This document shows positions 8,694-18,274 of a DNA stretch of 64,000 bases, piece after piece. The stretch comes from Sphingopyxis italica (GTDB lineage Bacteria; Pseudomonadota; Alphaproteobacteria; Sphingomonadales; Sphingomonadaceae). The first letter of the stretch is position 1, and every line of letters begins with the position of its first letter. Below the pieces are notes generated by a model. The model ran no database searches and was not told the DNA's origin. It saw only the letters and a program-made list of their open reading frames with translations. The stretch spans positions 529,969-593,968 of the forward strand of contig NZ_JAATIT010000001.1 in assembly GCF_011926545.1 (NCBI RefSeq), in the 5' to 3' direction. The position numbers and the translations under genes are program-made.

Positions 8694-9640
8694 CCCGGCC
8701 GTTCCGCATCTCGCGCGGGGTCAAGACCGTCGCGGATGTGGTGACGGTCGAAATCGGGCACGACGGCCTCACCGGGCGCGGCGAAGGCGTGCCCTATCCG
8801 CGCTATGGCGAATCGATCGCGGGCGCGCTGGCGGCGATCGAAGCGGCGCGCGGCGCGATCGCGGCGGGTGCGACGCGCGAAGATCTGGCCGAAATCATGC
8901 CCGCGGGCGCCGCGCGCAACGCGGTCGATTGCGCGCTGTGGGATCTCGAAGCGAAAACATCGGGACAGAGTGTCACCGACCGCCTCGGCCGCCCGCCGCT
9001 TGGCGCCACCCCGACCGCGATCACCGTCGGCCTCGACGATCCGGCCGCGATGGGCGCCGCCGCCCGCGCGCTCGCTCGCGTCCCGCTGATCAAGATCAAG
9101 GTCGACCGCAGCGATCCCGAAACGCAGATCCGCACCGTGCGCAATGCGGCGCCCGCCCCGCGCGTCATCGTCGACCCCAATGAAAGCTGGACCTTCGCCG
9201 AGGTCGAGCGGCTCCAGCCCCTGCTCGCCGAACTGCGGATCGACCTTCTCGAACAGCCGCTGCCGGCGGACGACGACGACGCGCTCGCGGGCTTCGCCCC
9301 GCTCGTGCCGATCGCCGCCGATGAATCGGCGCATGTCGCGGGCGACGTCGGCGCGCTCGCGGAGAAATATCAGGTCGTCAACATCAAGCTCGACAAGACG
9401 GGCGGGCTGACCGGCGCGCTCGCGCTCGCCGATGCCGCCGCCGCCGCCGGGCTCGGGGTGATGACCGGCAGCATGATTTCCTCGTCCCTGTCGATCGCGC
9501 CCGCGCTGATAATCGCGGCGCGATCGGCCTTCGTCGATCTCGACGGCCCCTTGTGGCTGGCGAACGATCGGCCGGGCGGCGTCGAGCACGGCACGGGTGT
9601 CTTGACGCCGCCCGCACGAGGCTTTTGGGGAACGGTATAA
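8651..9640 (+). CDS. dgcA: Enolase-superfamily N-acetyl-D-glutamate racemase / dipeptide epimerase DgcA
   Basis: 329-aa enolase-superfamily enzyme of the muconate-lactonising/dipeptide-epimerase group. Visible catalytic elements: the KxK motif in LIKIKVD (about residue 147), metal ligands in VDPNES, LLEQPL and AADES, and the second-face lysine in NIKLDKTGG (about residue 245). On its own it could be read as an L-Ala-D/L-Glu epimerase. Its overlap with dgcN points to the N-acetyl-D-Glu racemase role. The start at 8651, inside dgcN, gives a normal family N-terminus; a longer frame reaching back to 8390 would overlap dgcN by 300 bp and is rejected. Confidence 0.87.
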   Translation: MLRTLAAQSDAFPLARPFRISRGVKTVADVVTVEIGHDGLTGRGEGVPYPRYGESIAGALAAIEAARGAIAAGATREDLAEIMPAGAARNAVDCALWDLEAKTSGQSVTDRLGRPPLGATPTAITVGLDDPAAMGAAARALARVPLIKIKVDRSDPETQIRTVRNAAPAPRVIVDPNESWTFAEVERLQPLLAELRIDLLEQPLPADDDDALAGFAPLVPIAADESAHVAGDVGALAEKYQVVNIKLDKTGGLTGALALADAAAAAGLGVMTGSMISSSLSIAPALIIAARSAFVDLDGPLWLANDRPGGVEHGTGVLTPPARGFWGTV

Positions 9641-9678
9641 AGTCCTTAGCTATGTAAGAAAAAAAAGGGGAGTCGCAC

Positions 9679-11313
9679 ATGATCCGTTCTTTGAGGACAA
9701 GCAGCGCGATCGTCGCGCTTTTCGCCGCGAGTGTTGTCATGGCATCGCCGGGGACCGCGCAGCCCGATGGCGGCGCCGACCTGATCCTGCGCGGCGGCAC
9801 CATCTATAGCGGCGAGGCCGCGCCCTTTCGCGGCGACGTCGCGATCCGCGGCGACCGCATCACCTATGTCGGCCCGAAAGCCCCGGGGACCGCGGCGCGG
9901 ACGATCGACGCCACCGGGCTGATCGTCGCGCCCGGCTTCATCGATCCCCATACCCATGTGGGCGAGGCGCTTGCCTCCTCCGATCCCGCCGCGCGGCTTG
10001 TCCTCCCCTTTTTGACGCAGGGCGTCACCACCGCCTTCATCGGCGTCGATGGCGGCGGCGATCCCGATATCGCCCGTATCTTCGGCACCGCAAAGGCTGG
10101 CGCGGGCGGCGAAGGCGAAGCGGGGCTGGGTCAGTCGACGCGCGACTTCGGGATCAATTTCGCCGCTTATGTGGGCCTCGGCGCGGTGCGTGCGAAAGTC
10201 GTCGGCGCCGCCGACCGCGCGCCGACGCCCGCCGAACTCGGCGAGATGACCGGCCTGGTCGACAAGGCGATGTGCGACGGCGCGCTCGGCCTTTCGACCG
10301 GGCTCTTCTATGCCCCGCAAAGCTTCGCCAAGCGGGGCGAAGTGGTCGCGCTCGCCAAGGCCGCGGCGGCGAAGGGCGGCATCTACGACAGCCATTTGCG
10401 CGACGAATCGAGCTATACGATCGGCCTGACCGCCGCCGTCGACGAAGCCCTGTCGATCGGCCGCGACGCGAACATTCCCGTGCATATCGCGCATATCAAG
10501 GCGCTCGGCGTCGATGTCCACGGTCAGGCTCAAGCCGTGATCGCGCAGATCGAAAAGGCGCAAAAGGCCGGACAGATCGTCCACGCCGACCAATATCCCT
10601 GGTCGGCATCGGGCACCGGCCTGTCGGCCGCGCTGCTCCCGCGCTGGGCGCAGGACGGTGGGCGCGCGGCGATGCTGAAGCGTTTCGACGATAGCGCGGC
10701 GATGGCGCGGATGCGGCCCGAGATCGCCGAAAATCTGCGCCGCCGCGGCGGCCCCGCATCGCTGCTGATCACCTCGGGTCCGGGCGGAACCGAGAACAAG
10801 ACGCTCGAAGACGTCGCCAAGGAGCGCAGCGTCGATCCGGTCGATGCCGCGATCGCGATACTCCGCCAGCGCGAGGCCGGGGTCGCCTCGTTCAACCAGA
10901 CCGAGCCCGACATCGCCGCCTTTATGACGCGTCCGTGGGTCGTCACCAGTTCGGACGCCTCGCGCGGCCACCCGCGCTACTACGCCTCCTACGCGCGCAA
11001 ATATGCGACCTATGTGAAGGACAAGCGGGTGCTCGACCTTCGCAGCTTCATCGCGCAGAGCACGGCGGTCCCCGCGCGGCTGTTCGGGCTGGAGGGACGC
11101 GGCGAGCTCAAGGCCGGCGCCTTCGCCGACGTCATCGCCTTCGATCCCGCGACCTTCGCGCCGCGCGCCGACTATGCGCATCCCGCGCTCTTTTCGACCG
11201 GGATGCGCTTCGTGCTCGTCAACGGGGTGCTCGCGCTCGAGAATGGCGAGCCGACGGGCGCCGCGGGCGGGACGCCGCTGCCGCGCACACCGGCGGCGGG
11301 CAGCTGCACATAA
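9679..11313 (+). CDS. Exported N-acyl-D-amino-acid deacylase family amidohydrolase (copy 1)
   Basis: 544-aa metal-dependent amidohydrolase of the D-aminoacylase group. Signal peptide to about residue 28 (PGTAQ), HTH metal motif at residues 91-93 in FIDPHTHVGE, later His ligands in DSHLRDES and HIAHIK, and the catalytic Asp region VVTSSDASRGHPR. The family removes N-acyl groups from D-amino acids. The signal peptide puts the activity in the periplasm. AAAAAAGGGGAG precedes the ATG, 38 bp after dgcA, so it is probably in one operon with dgcNA. A second, diverged copy lies at 14249, on the other side of the TBDR. Exact substrate (N-acyl-D-Glu, D-Asp or peptide-like) cannot be told from sequence. 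Confidence 0.85.
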   Translation: MIRSLRTSSAIVALFAASVVMASPGTAQPDGGADLILRGGTIYSGEAAPFRGDVAIRGDRITYVGPKAPGTAARTIDATGLIVAPGFIDPHTHVGEALASSDPAARLVLPFLTQGVTTAFIGVDGGGDPDIARIFGTAKAGAGGEGEAGLGQSTRDFGINFAAYVGLGAVRAKVVGAADRAPTPAELGEMTGLVDKAMCDGALGLSTGLFYAPQSFAKRGEVVALAKAAAAKGGIYDSHLRDESSYTIGLTAAVDEALSIGRDANIPVHIAHIKALGVDVHGQAQAVIAQIEKAQKAGQIVHADQYPWSASGTGLSAALLPRWAQDGGRAAMLKRFDDSAAMARMRPEIAENLRRRGGPASLLITSGPGGTENKTLEDVAKERSVDPVDAAIAILRQREAGVASFNQTEPDIAAFMTRPWVVTSSDASRGHPRYYASYARKYATYVKDKRVLDLRSFIAQSTAVPARLFGLEGRGELKAGAFADVIAFDPATFAPRADYAHPALFSTGMRFVLVNGVLALENGEPTGAAGGTPLPRTPAAGSCT

Positions 11314-11393
11314 TTCAGGGAAATGCGCCGGCCGCGCCGGCGGAACGGAGGCGTCCTTCACGCGAAACAAACAGATAAAAAAGGGGAAGACAG

Positions 11394-14234
11394 ATGACCA
11401 GATCAATGCCGATCGTATCGACCACGGCGCTCGCCACCGCGCTGCTTTGGAGCGCACCCGCGCTGGCGCAGGACGCGGCCGACGCATCCGCCGCGCCGCC
11501 CGCACCCGCCGCCGAAACTTATTCCGACGCGGCGATCACCGTCACCGGCAGCCGCATCCAGCGCGACGGTTTCCGCGCCCCGACCCCGCTCACCGTGCTC
11601 AATGCCGAGGATATCGAAAGCTCCGCGCCGGCGAACATCGCCGACTATGTCAACGACATCCCCTCGCTCGTCGGCAGCGTCACGCCGGCCAGCTCGAACC
11701 TCAACATCAGCGCGGGCACCGCCGGGGTCAACGCGCTCAACCTGCGCGCGCTCGGCACCGCGCGCACGCTCGTGCTGCTCGACGGCCAGCGTTCGGTCGG
11801 ATCGACGATGACCGGGCTGGTCGACGTGAACACTTTTCCGCAAGGCCTGATCAAGAGCGTCGAGATCGTCACCGGCGGCGCATCGGCGGCTTATGGCTCC
11901 GACGCCGTGTCGGGCGTCGTCAACTTCATCCTCGACAAGGATTATACGGGGATCAAGGGATCGGCCGAATATGGCATCACCACCTATGGCGACGCGCCCA
12001 ATTATCGCGCGACGCTGACCGCGGGCACCGCCTTCGCGGGCGGGCGCGGGCATTTGCTGCTCAACGGCGAGATCGCGATCAAGGACGGGCTGCACAGCGT
12101 GCCGCGCGACTGGAACCAGCAGGGCTGGTACATGATCCGCAACCCCGCGTATGTGGCGGGCAACGGCGCGCCTGAACGGCTCGTCGTGTCGGGCGCGGGG
12201 CTCAGCCTCGCGACCCCCGGCGGGATCATCACCGATACGGCGCTGCGCGGCACCGTTTTCGGGCGCGACGGCGCGGTCGGCCAGTTCGATTATGGCACCG
12301 TGCGCAACCCGTGGATGATCGGCGGCGACTGGGAATCGACGCAGGTGAACAGTTTCCAGTCGCTCGACCCCGCTGAAAACCGCAAGAGCCTGTTCGGGCG
12401 CCTCAGCTTCGAAGTCTCCGACGGGCTCAACCTCTTCGTCCAGGCCTCCTATGCCAAGTCGAAGAATCGCGGGAACCTCGGCATCCAGCTCAACCAGGGG
12501 AATGTCACGATCCAATCGGACAATGCCTTCCTGCCGCAATCGGTGCGCGACGAGCTGGCGCTGCGGGGTATCGACGAGTTCAAGCTGGGCACCACCAACG
12601 CCAATCTGCCGGTCCGCAAGAATGATACGCGGCGCGAACTGCAACGCTACGTCGTCGGCGCCAACGGCGAGTTCGACCTTTTCGGATCGAGCGCGCGCTG
12701 GGACGTCTATTATCAGAAGGGGATCAGCCGCACGCGCGAAATGGCGCGCGACATCAGCAACAATGCGCGCCTCGCGCTCGCGCAGGACGCGGTGTTCGCC
12801 CCTGCCGGCAATTCACTCGGCGTGGCCGAGGGCACGATCGTCTGCCGCTCGTCGCTCACCAGCCCCGACAATGGCTGCGTGCCCTTCAACCGCATCGGCA
12901 TCGGCACCGCGAGCCAGGAGGGGCTGGACTATGTGCTCGGCAACCCGTTCCGCAACCAGAAATTCCAGCAGGATGTGTTCGCCGCCAACCTGTCGTTCGA
13001 CGCCTTCGAGCTGCCCGCCGGCCCGGTATCGGTGGCGATCGGCGGCGAGCACCGGCGCGAGAAAGTGTCGGGCGACGTGGCCGAAGAATTCCAGACCGGC
13101 TGGTTCGTCGGCAATTTCCTGCCCAGCTTCGGCTCCTACAATGTCAGCGAGGCCTATCTCGAGCTCGCGGTGCCGGTGTTCGATGGGCTCGACCTCAACG
13201 GCGCGGTGCGCGCCACCGACTATTCGACCTCGGGCTATGTCACGACGTGGAAGGCGGGGCTGACCTGGGAACCGGTTCCCGACATCCGCTTCCGCGCGAC
13301 GCGATCGCGCGACATTCGCGCGCCCAATCTGGGCGAATTGTTCACCGCCGGCTCGACGCGCATCAACGTGTTGCTCGACCCGACGCAGAACAATGCCTCG
13401 GTGCAGTTCGCCGGAACAACGCGCGGCAATCCGCTGCTCGACCCCGAAAAGGCCGACCAATGGGGCGTCGGCGTCGTGCTGCGGCCGCGCTTCATCCCCG
13501 GCTTCGCGCTGTCGGCCGACTATTATGACATCAAGATCAAGAATGCGATCGGCACCGTCCCGGCGCAAAAGATCGTCGATCGCTGCGCCCAAGGCGTGCA
13601 GGCCTTTTGCGCGGCGGTCGTGCGCGGACCCAATGATTTCGACAACGATCTGCAGGTCTTCGAAACCCCGTTCAACTTCGCGGTCCAGCGCGCGACGGGG
13701 ATCGATTTCGAGGGGTCGTATCGGATGCCGATCGGCAGCGGCGACCTGACGCTGCGCGCGATGGCGACGCGCTACATCAAGAATTATTTCGACAATGGCA
13801 TCGATGATGCGACCGACACGGTGGGACAGAATGCACCCGGCGGAACGCCCAAGTGGCTGTATCGCGTCCAGGCCAATTGGGCGACCGACGGCTTCAACTT
13901 CAACCTGACGGGGCGCGGCATTTCGAGCGGCGTCTATGACACCAGCTTCGTCGAATGCGCCTCGGGCTGTCCGGCGTCGACCGTCACCAACCCGACGATC
14001 AACGACAATCATATCGCGGGCGCCTTCTATCTCGATACCTCGCTGACCTTCGACGTCGAAATGGCGGGCAAGGAGCTCGAACTTTATCTCGCGGTGAACA
14101 ATTTGCTGAACAAGGATCCGGCGATCGTCGCGCCGGGGCCGGCGGGCAGCGCCTATGCGACGCCGGCGACCAACCAGTCGCTCTATGACCTGCTCGGCCG
14201 GACCTATCGCGTCGGAATTCGCTTCAAGCTGTAA
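11394..14234 (+). CDS. TonB-dependent receptor of the D-amino-acid locus
   Basis: 946-aa outer-membrane receptor: signal peptide (cleavage near ALAQD, residue 25), TonB-box-like AAITVTGSRI at about 48-56, plug domain with the GGASAAYGSDAVSGVVNF motif typical of this subgroup, barrel, and terminal YRVGIRFKL. ATG follows AAAAGGGGAAGACAG. It sits between two exported D-aminoacylase-like enzymes and downstream of dgcNA. The likely ligand is therefore an N-acylated or peptide-bound D-amino-acid compound, for example peptidoglycan or poly-glutamate fragments; this is inferred from context alone. 14 bp separate it from the next amidohydrolase, indicating one transcript. Confidence 0.94.
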   Translation: MTRSMPIVSTTALATALLWSAPALAQDAADASAAPPAPAAETYSDAAITVTGSRIQRDGFRAPTPLTVLNAEDIESSAPANIADYVNDIPSLVGSVTPASSNLNISAGTAGVNALNLRALGTARTLVLLDGQRSVGSTMTGLVDVNTFPQGLIKSVEIVTGGASAAYGSDAVSGVVNFILDKDYTGIKGSAEYGITTYGDAPNYRATLTAGTAFAGGRGHLLLNGEIAIKDGLHSVPRDWNQQGWYMIRNPAYVAGNGAPERLVVSGAGLSLATPGGIITDTALRGTVFGRDGAVGQFDYGTVRNPWMIGGDWESTQVNSFQSLDPAENRKSLFGRLSFEVSDGLNLFVQASYAKSKNRGNLGIQLNQGNVTIQSDNAFLPQSVRDELALRGIDEFKLGTTNANLPVRKNDTRRELQRYVVGANGEFDLFGSSARWDVYYQKGISRTREMARDISNNARLALAQDAVFAPAGNSLGVAEGTIVCRSSLTSPDNGCVPFNRIGIGTASQEGLDYVLGNPFRNQKFQQDVFAANLSFDAFELPAGPVSVAIGGEHRREKVSGDVAEEFQTGWFVGNFLPSFGSYNVSEAYLELAVPVFDGLDLNGAVRATDYSTSGYVTTWKAGLTWEPVPDIRFRATRSRDIRAPNLGELFTAGSTRINVLLDPTQNNASVQFAGTTRGNPLLDPEKADQWGVGVVLRPRFIPGFALSADYYDIKIKNAIGTVPAQKIVDRCAQGVQAFCAAVVRGPNDFDNDLQVFETPFNFAVQRATGIDFEGSYRMPIGSGDLTLRAMATRYIKNYFDNGIDDATDTVGQNAPGGTPKWLYRVQANWATDGFNFNLTGRGISSGVYDTSFVECASGCPASTVTNPTINDNHIAGAFYLDTSLTFDVEMAGKELELYLAVNNLLNKDPAIVAPGPAGSAYATPATNQSLYDLLGRTYRVGIRFKL

Positions 14235-14248
14235 GGAAAGGACGATCG

Positions 14249-15823
14249 ATGAAACGCCTTACGCTCGCAATCGGAGCATTGCTCGCCACCACCGCGCCCG
14301 CCCTCGCCCAGCATTATGACGTGCTGATCCGCGGCGGCACGCTCTACGACGGCAGCGGCGGACCCGCGCGCACCGCCGACGTCGCGATCACCGGCGACCG
14401 CATCGCGGCGGTCGGGTCGATCCCCGATAGCGCGACGGCGACGACGCTGATCGACGCCGCCGGCCGGATCGTCGCGCCGGGCTTCATCGACCCCCATTCG
14501 CACGCGGCGCCGAACATCCAGACGAAGGAACTCGCCGCCGCGCTGCCGATGCTGCATCAGGGGATCACGACGCTGGCGATCAATCCCGATGGCGGCGGGC
14601 CGGCCGAACTCGGCCAGCAGATCGTCGACCTCAAGACCCATATCCCCGGGGTCAACGTCATCCCGCTGATCGGCCACAACGCCGTGCGCCGCGCGGTGAT
14701 GGGCGATGTCGCGCGGCTCGCGACCGCCGACGAGCAGGCGAAGATGGAAGGGCTCGTCACCGCGGCGATGGCGGCGGGCGCCTATGGCCTGTCGGGCGGC
14801 CCTTTCTACATTCCCGGCAAATATTCGAACACCGCCGAAATCGTCGAACTCGCGAAGGCGGCGGCGCGCTTTCCCGGCGCCTTCTACATCAGCCATGTCC
14901 GCGACGAGGGCAATTACGACATCGGCGTCGTCGCCGCGGTCGACGAAGTGATCACCGTCGCGCGCGAGGCGAAGATTCCGGGCGTCGTCACCCATATCAA
15001 GGTGCTGGGACCGCAGGTGTGGGGCAAGTCGGCCGACGTCATCGCCACGATCGAAAAGGCGCGCGCCGAGGGGCTCGAAATCTGGGCCGACCAATATCCC
15101 TATACGGCCTCGGGATCGAGCCTGATGACCTCGCTCGTCCCCGGCTGGGCGCAGGAGGGCGGCGCGGCGGCGCTGGCGAAGCGGCTGCAGGATCCCGCGA
15201 TGCGCGCGAAGATCCGCGCCGGGATGGTGCCGAACCTCGAACGCCGCGCCGGGGCGCATGCGCTGATGATCCGCAGCTTCGCGCCCGATCCCTCGCTCGA
15301 AGGCAAAAGGCTCGACGAGGTTGGCCGGATCAAGGGCATGGACCCGCTCGACGCCGCGATCGAGATGCTGATCGCGGGCGGCGCGCCGACGATCTCGTTC
15401 AACATGAGCGACGCCGATGTCGAGGCCTTCATGCGCCAGCCGTGGACGATGACCTCGACCGACGGCGGGCTGCCGCCTTTCGGCAAGACGTCCGAGCATC
15501 CGCGCGCTTATGGCGCCTTCCCGCGCAAGCTGCGCCGCTATGTGCTCGACAAGCCGGTGATCCCGATGGCGCAGGCGATCCACGCCGCGACCGGGCTGCC
15601 CGCGAAAATCCTCGGCGTCCCCGACCGCGGCCTGCTGCGCGAAGGCGCGTTTGCCGACGTGATCGTCTTCGATCCCGAGACCATCCGCGACCTCGCGACC
15701 TATGAACGGCCGCACGCCTATTCGGTCGGCGTGGATTATGTCTTCGTCAATGGAAAGGCCGCGCTCGCGAAGGGGAAACCCACCACCGATCGCCACGGCC
15801 GCGTGCTGCTCCGGCCGCGCTGA
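14249..15823 (+). CDS. Exported N-acyl-D-amino-acid deacylase family amidohydrolase (copy 2)
   Basis: 524-aa amidohydrolase with signal peptide (MKRLTLAIGALLATTAPALA), HSH metal motif at 83-85 in FIDPHSHAA, ISHVRDEGN and VVTHIKVLG histidines, and the TSTDGGLPPFGKTSEHPR segment carrying the catalytic Asp. It is the same family as 9679-11313 but clearly diverged in length and loops, suggesting a different acyl group or amino acid. ATG is 14 bp after the TBDR stop with GGAAAGGA upstream. Periplasmic hydrolysis followed by uptake through the symporter at 16895 and cytoplasmic conversion by DgcN/DgcA makes a coherent route; this is inference from gene order. Confidence 0.86.
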   Translation: MKRLTLAIGALLATTAPALAQHYDVLIRGGTLYDGSGGPARTADVAITGDRIAAVGSIPDSATATTLIDAAGRIVAPGFIDPHSHAAPNIQTKELAAALPMLHQGITTLAINPDGGGPAELGQQIVDLKTHIPGVNVIPLIGHNAVRRAVMGDVARLATADEQAKMEGLVTAAMAAGAYGLSGGPFYIPGKYSNTAEIVELAKAAARFPGAFYISHVRDEGNYDIGVVAAVDEVITVAREAKIPGVVTHIKVLGPQVWGKSADVIATIEKARAEGLEIWADQYPYTASGSSLMTSLVPGWAQEGGAAALAKRLQDPAMRAKIRAGMVPNLERRAGAHALMIRSFAPDPSLEGKRLDEVGRIKGMDPLDAAIEMLIAGGAPTISFNMSDADVEAFMRQPWTMTSTDGGLPPFGKTSEHPRAYGAFPRKLRRYVLDKPVIPMAQAIHAATGLPAKILGVPDRGLLREGAFADVIVFDPETIRDLATYERPHAYSVGVDYVFVNGKAALAKGKPTTDRHGRVLLRPR

Positions 15824-15887
15824 CGCCGGGAGCCCCCGCCTTGCCGCAACGCAAAATATCTTGCCGCGAGGCGGGGCACCGCTAACC

Positions 15888-16781
15888 ATGGCGGGGATGA
15901 ACCTGCGCCATATCGAGATATTCCACGCGGTCTATACCAACGGATCGGTCAGCGCCGCCGCGCGCGCACTCAATATTTCGCAGCCGTCGGTGTCGAAGAC
16001 GCTGCGCCACGCCGAATCGATCCTCGGCTTTCCGCTGTTCGAACGCTCGGCCGGGCGCCTCGTCGCGACCGACGACGCGCACGCGCTGTTCGCCGAGGTC
16101 AGCGAGATTCAGGACCGCGTCCACGCGCTGCGAGAAGGCGCGCGCAACCTGCGACGCGGTGCGGGCATGAAGCTGCGCATCTCGGCGCTCCCGTCGCTGG
16201 CGCTCGGCGTCCTCCCCGAAGCCGTCGCGCGCTTCCTCACCAGCCATCCCCATGTCAATTTCGACCTGCAGACGGTCCACCACGACGATCTGGTCCGCAA
16301 GCTCCACGAGCGCGAAACCGACGTCGCGATCGCGGTCGAGGTGCCGCAGAACGCCCCGATCGGCAGCCGCTGGCTCGGTGAGGGCGAGTTGGTCGTCCTC
16401 TATCGCGAAGCCGACATGCCCGAAGCGCCGCCGCGCCTCGCGCTCGGCGACCTGCGCGAACATCGCTTTATCAGCGTCGCGGCGAGCGGGCCGATCGGCG
16501 AGATATTCGTCGAGGAGCAGCGCCGGCTCGGGCTGGAATTCGACCATGCGATGTCGGCGCGCACATTCTATATCGCGACCGCGCTCGTTCGCGCGGGAGT
16601 CGGGTTGACCGTCGTCGACAGCTTCACCGCGCAGGCCGCGCTGGCGCCGGGCCTCGCGATCCGTCCGCTGACGCCGCCGCTGACCTTCGATCTTTACGCG
16701 ATGTATTATCACAATCGCCCACCCACCGCGCTGACGACGGACTTTCTGAAAGTCGTGGCGGACGTCATCGACGGGATATAG
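15888..16781 (+). CDS. LysR-type transcriptional regulator of the D-amino-acid locus
   Basis: 297-aa LTTR. N-terminal winged helix-turn-helix (LRHIEIFHAVYTNGSVSAAA, residues 5-24, followed by ISQPSVSKTLRHAE), linker helix, then a two-subdomain effector-binding domain from about residue 95. ATG 15888 is used; ATG 15897 (MNLRHIE) is equally plausible, and neither has a strong Shine-Dalgarno. It lies 64 bp after the second amidohydrolase on the same strand. A LysR-type activator has been reported for dgcN/dgcA clusters elsewhere, so control of this locus by D-Glu or an N-acyl derivative is a reasonable guess. A T-N11-A type site lies just after the gene (16795-16813), before the symporter. Confidence 0.88.
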   Translation: MAGMNLRHIEIFHAVYTNGSVSAAARALNISQPSVSKTLRHAESILGFPLFERSAGRLVATDDAHALFAEVSEIQDRVHALREGARNLRRGAGMKLRISALPSLALGVLPEAVARFLTSHPHVNFDLQTVHHDDLVRKLHERETDVAIAVEVPQNAPIGSRWLGEGELVVLYREADMPEAPPRLALGDLREHRFISVAASGPIGEIFVEEQRRLGLEFDHAMSARTFYIATALVRAGVGLTVVDSFTAQAALAPGLAIRPLTPPLTFDLYAMYYHNRPPTALTTDFLKVVADVIDGI

Positions 16782-16794
16782 CGACGGGTTATGG

Positions 16795-16813
16795 ATAGAC
16801 GCACATTCGCTAT
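16795..16813. promoter_or_regulatory. Candidate LysR-type T-N11-A box before the symporter gene
   Basis: ATAG-N11-CTAT, a dyad with the classic LTTR spacing, lies 13 bp after the LysR stop and 82 bp before the symporter start. It could be the regulator's activation site for the symporter gene. Short arms make chance occurrence possible. Confidence 0.35.
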
Positions 16814-16894
16814 GCGGTCCGGGCCGCACGTCCGACTAGGCTCGCGGGCCATGACATATCTTCCACCCCATCGCGTCCGACGGGCGGCCGGGCG

Positions 16895-18139
16895 ATGATG
16901 CGCCGCTGGTTCGCTATCCCGCTGTGGAAGCGCGTGCTCGGCGGGCTGGTTCTCGGACTGCTGCTCGCGCTCGTCTGGCCGGAGGCGGCGCCCAAGGTCG
17001 CGGTCTTCGGCGATCTGTTCGTGCGCGCGATCCGGATGCTCGTCGCGCCGATCGTGCTCGTCACCATCGCCGCGGGGATCACCTCGCTTGCCGACCCCAA
17101 GCGCCTCGGCCCGCTGGGCGGGCGCACGGTCGGGCTGTTCGCGCTGACGACCGCGATCGCAGTATCGATCGGCATGGCCGTCGCGCTGATCGTCGAGCCC
17201 GGCGTCGCCGCCCCCGTCGGCACCGCCGCGCCCAAGGCGCTCGGCGACCCGGTGCCGCTCTATGACCAGCTCGTCGGCATCGTCCCGCTCAACATCGTCG
17301 ACGCCTTGGCGAAGGGCGACATGCTCGCGCTGATCTTCGTCGCGATCCTCGTCGGCGTCGGCACCGTCCTCACCGGCGAGGCGGGCAAGCCCTTCGCCGG
17401 CCTGTTGCAGTCGCTGTCGGCGGTGCTGCTGAAGATCGTCGGGCTGGTGATGGAGGCGACCCCGATCGGCGTGTTCGCGCTGATCGCCAACGCCGTCGCC
17501 GCCAACGGCGCGGCGGTCTTCGTCAACATCGGCTGGCTGGCGCTCGCCGTCGTCCTGGGGTCGGCGATCCAGATCATCCTCGTCCACAGCCTCATCCTGC
17601 GGCTGCTCGCACGCCTGCCCGTCTTCACCTTTTTTCGCGGCATCGTCGACGCGCTCGTCGTCGCTTTCTCGACCGCCTCGTCATCGGCGACCCTGCCCGT
17701 CGCGATGACCGTCGCGGGCAGGAACCTCGGCATATCGTCGAGCGTCTATTCGACTGTGCTGCCGCTCGGCGCCAGCATCGGCAAGGACGGCACCGCCATG
17801 TATGTCGGGCTGCTCAGCATATTCAGTCTGCAGGCGTTCGGCGTGCCGATCGATGCCGGAACGCTCGCGATCATTTTGCTCACCGGCGCGCTCGCGGCGT
17901 TCGGCACCGCACCCGTTCCGTCGGCGTCGCTCTTCATGCTCGCCGCGGTGCTTTCGGCGGTCGGCGTTCCGCCCGAACAGACCGCGCTGATCGTCGGCTT
18001 CGTGCTCCCCTTCGACCGGTTGCTCGACATGACGCGCACCGTGCCGAGCGCGAGCGCGAATCTGGTCGTCGCTACGACGGTGGCGCGGTGGGAGGGCGAG
18101 CTCGACCAGGCTGTCTATCGCGCGCCGCCGCGTCGTTAG
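16895..18139 (+). CDS. Dicarboxylate/amino acid:cation symporter (SDF/DAACS family)
   Basis: 414-aa inner-membrane carrier of the Glt/DctA family. Hydrophobic segments throughout; family hallmarks are the serine-rich hairpin TASSSATLPVAM (about residue 262), GKDGTAMYVG in the position of the NMDGT cation-binding motif, the second hairpin GTAPVPSAS, and the substrate-binding TM8 segment DRLLDMTRT. The family takes up glutamate, aspartate or C4-dicarboxylates with Na+ or H+. Next to dgcNA and the deacylases, import of free D- or L-glutamate/aspartate is the likely job. NMDGT is replaced by GKDGT, a substitution near the Na3/substrate site that may alter ion coupling. Confidence 0.92.
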   Translation: MMRRWFAIPLWKRVLGGLVLGLLLALVWPEAAPKVAVFGDLFVRAIRMLVAPIVLVTIAAGITSLADPKRLGPLGGRTVGLFALTTAIAVSIGMAVALIVEPGVAAPVGTAAPKALGDPVPLYDQLVGIVPLNIVDALAKGDMLALIFVAILVGVGTVLTGEAGKPFAGLLQSLSAVLLKIVGLVMEATPIGVFALIANAVAANGAAVFVNIGWLALAVVLGSAIQIILVHSLILRLLARLPVFTFFRGIVDALVVAFSTASSSATLPVAMTVAGRNLGISSSVYSTVLPLGASIGKDGTAMYVGLLSIFSLQAFGVPIDAGTLAIILLTGALAAFGTAPVPSASLFMLAAVLSAVGVPPEQTALIVGFVLPFDRLLDMTRTVPSASANLVVATTVARWEGELDQAVYRAPPRR

Positions 18140-18162
18140 AGCGTGATCATTCCTAATTGAAT

Positions 18163-18240
18163 CGTCATCCCGGCGAAGGCCGGGATCTCGCCGGTGCGTC
18201 AGGGCGAGAGGGCGAGATCCCGGCCTTCGCCGGGATGACG
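18163..18240. repeat. Perfect 30-bp inverted repeat (extragenic palindrome)
   Basis: Two 30-bp arms (18163-18192 and 18211-18240) are exact reverse complements, separated by 18 bp. The core CGTCATCCCGGCGAAGGC is of the kind dispersed between genes in many alphaproteobacteria. It sits in the 135-bp gap between two convergent genes, where it can act as a bidirectional transcription stop or mRNA 3'-end stabiliser. Confidence 0.85.
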
Positions 18241-18274
18241 ACAATAAAATGACCGCTTTCCAGAGACTTTCGGC

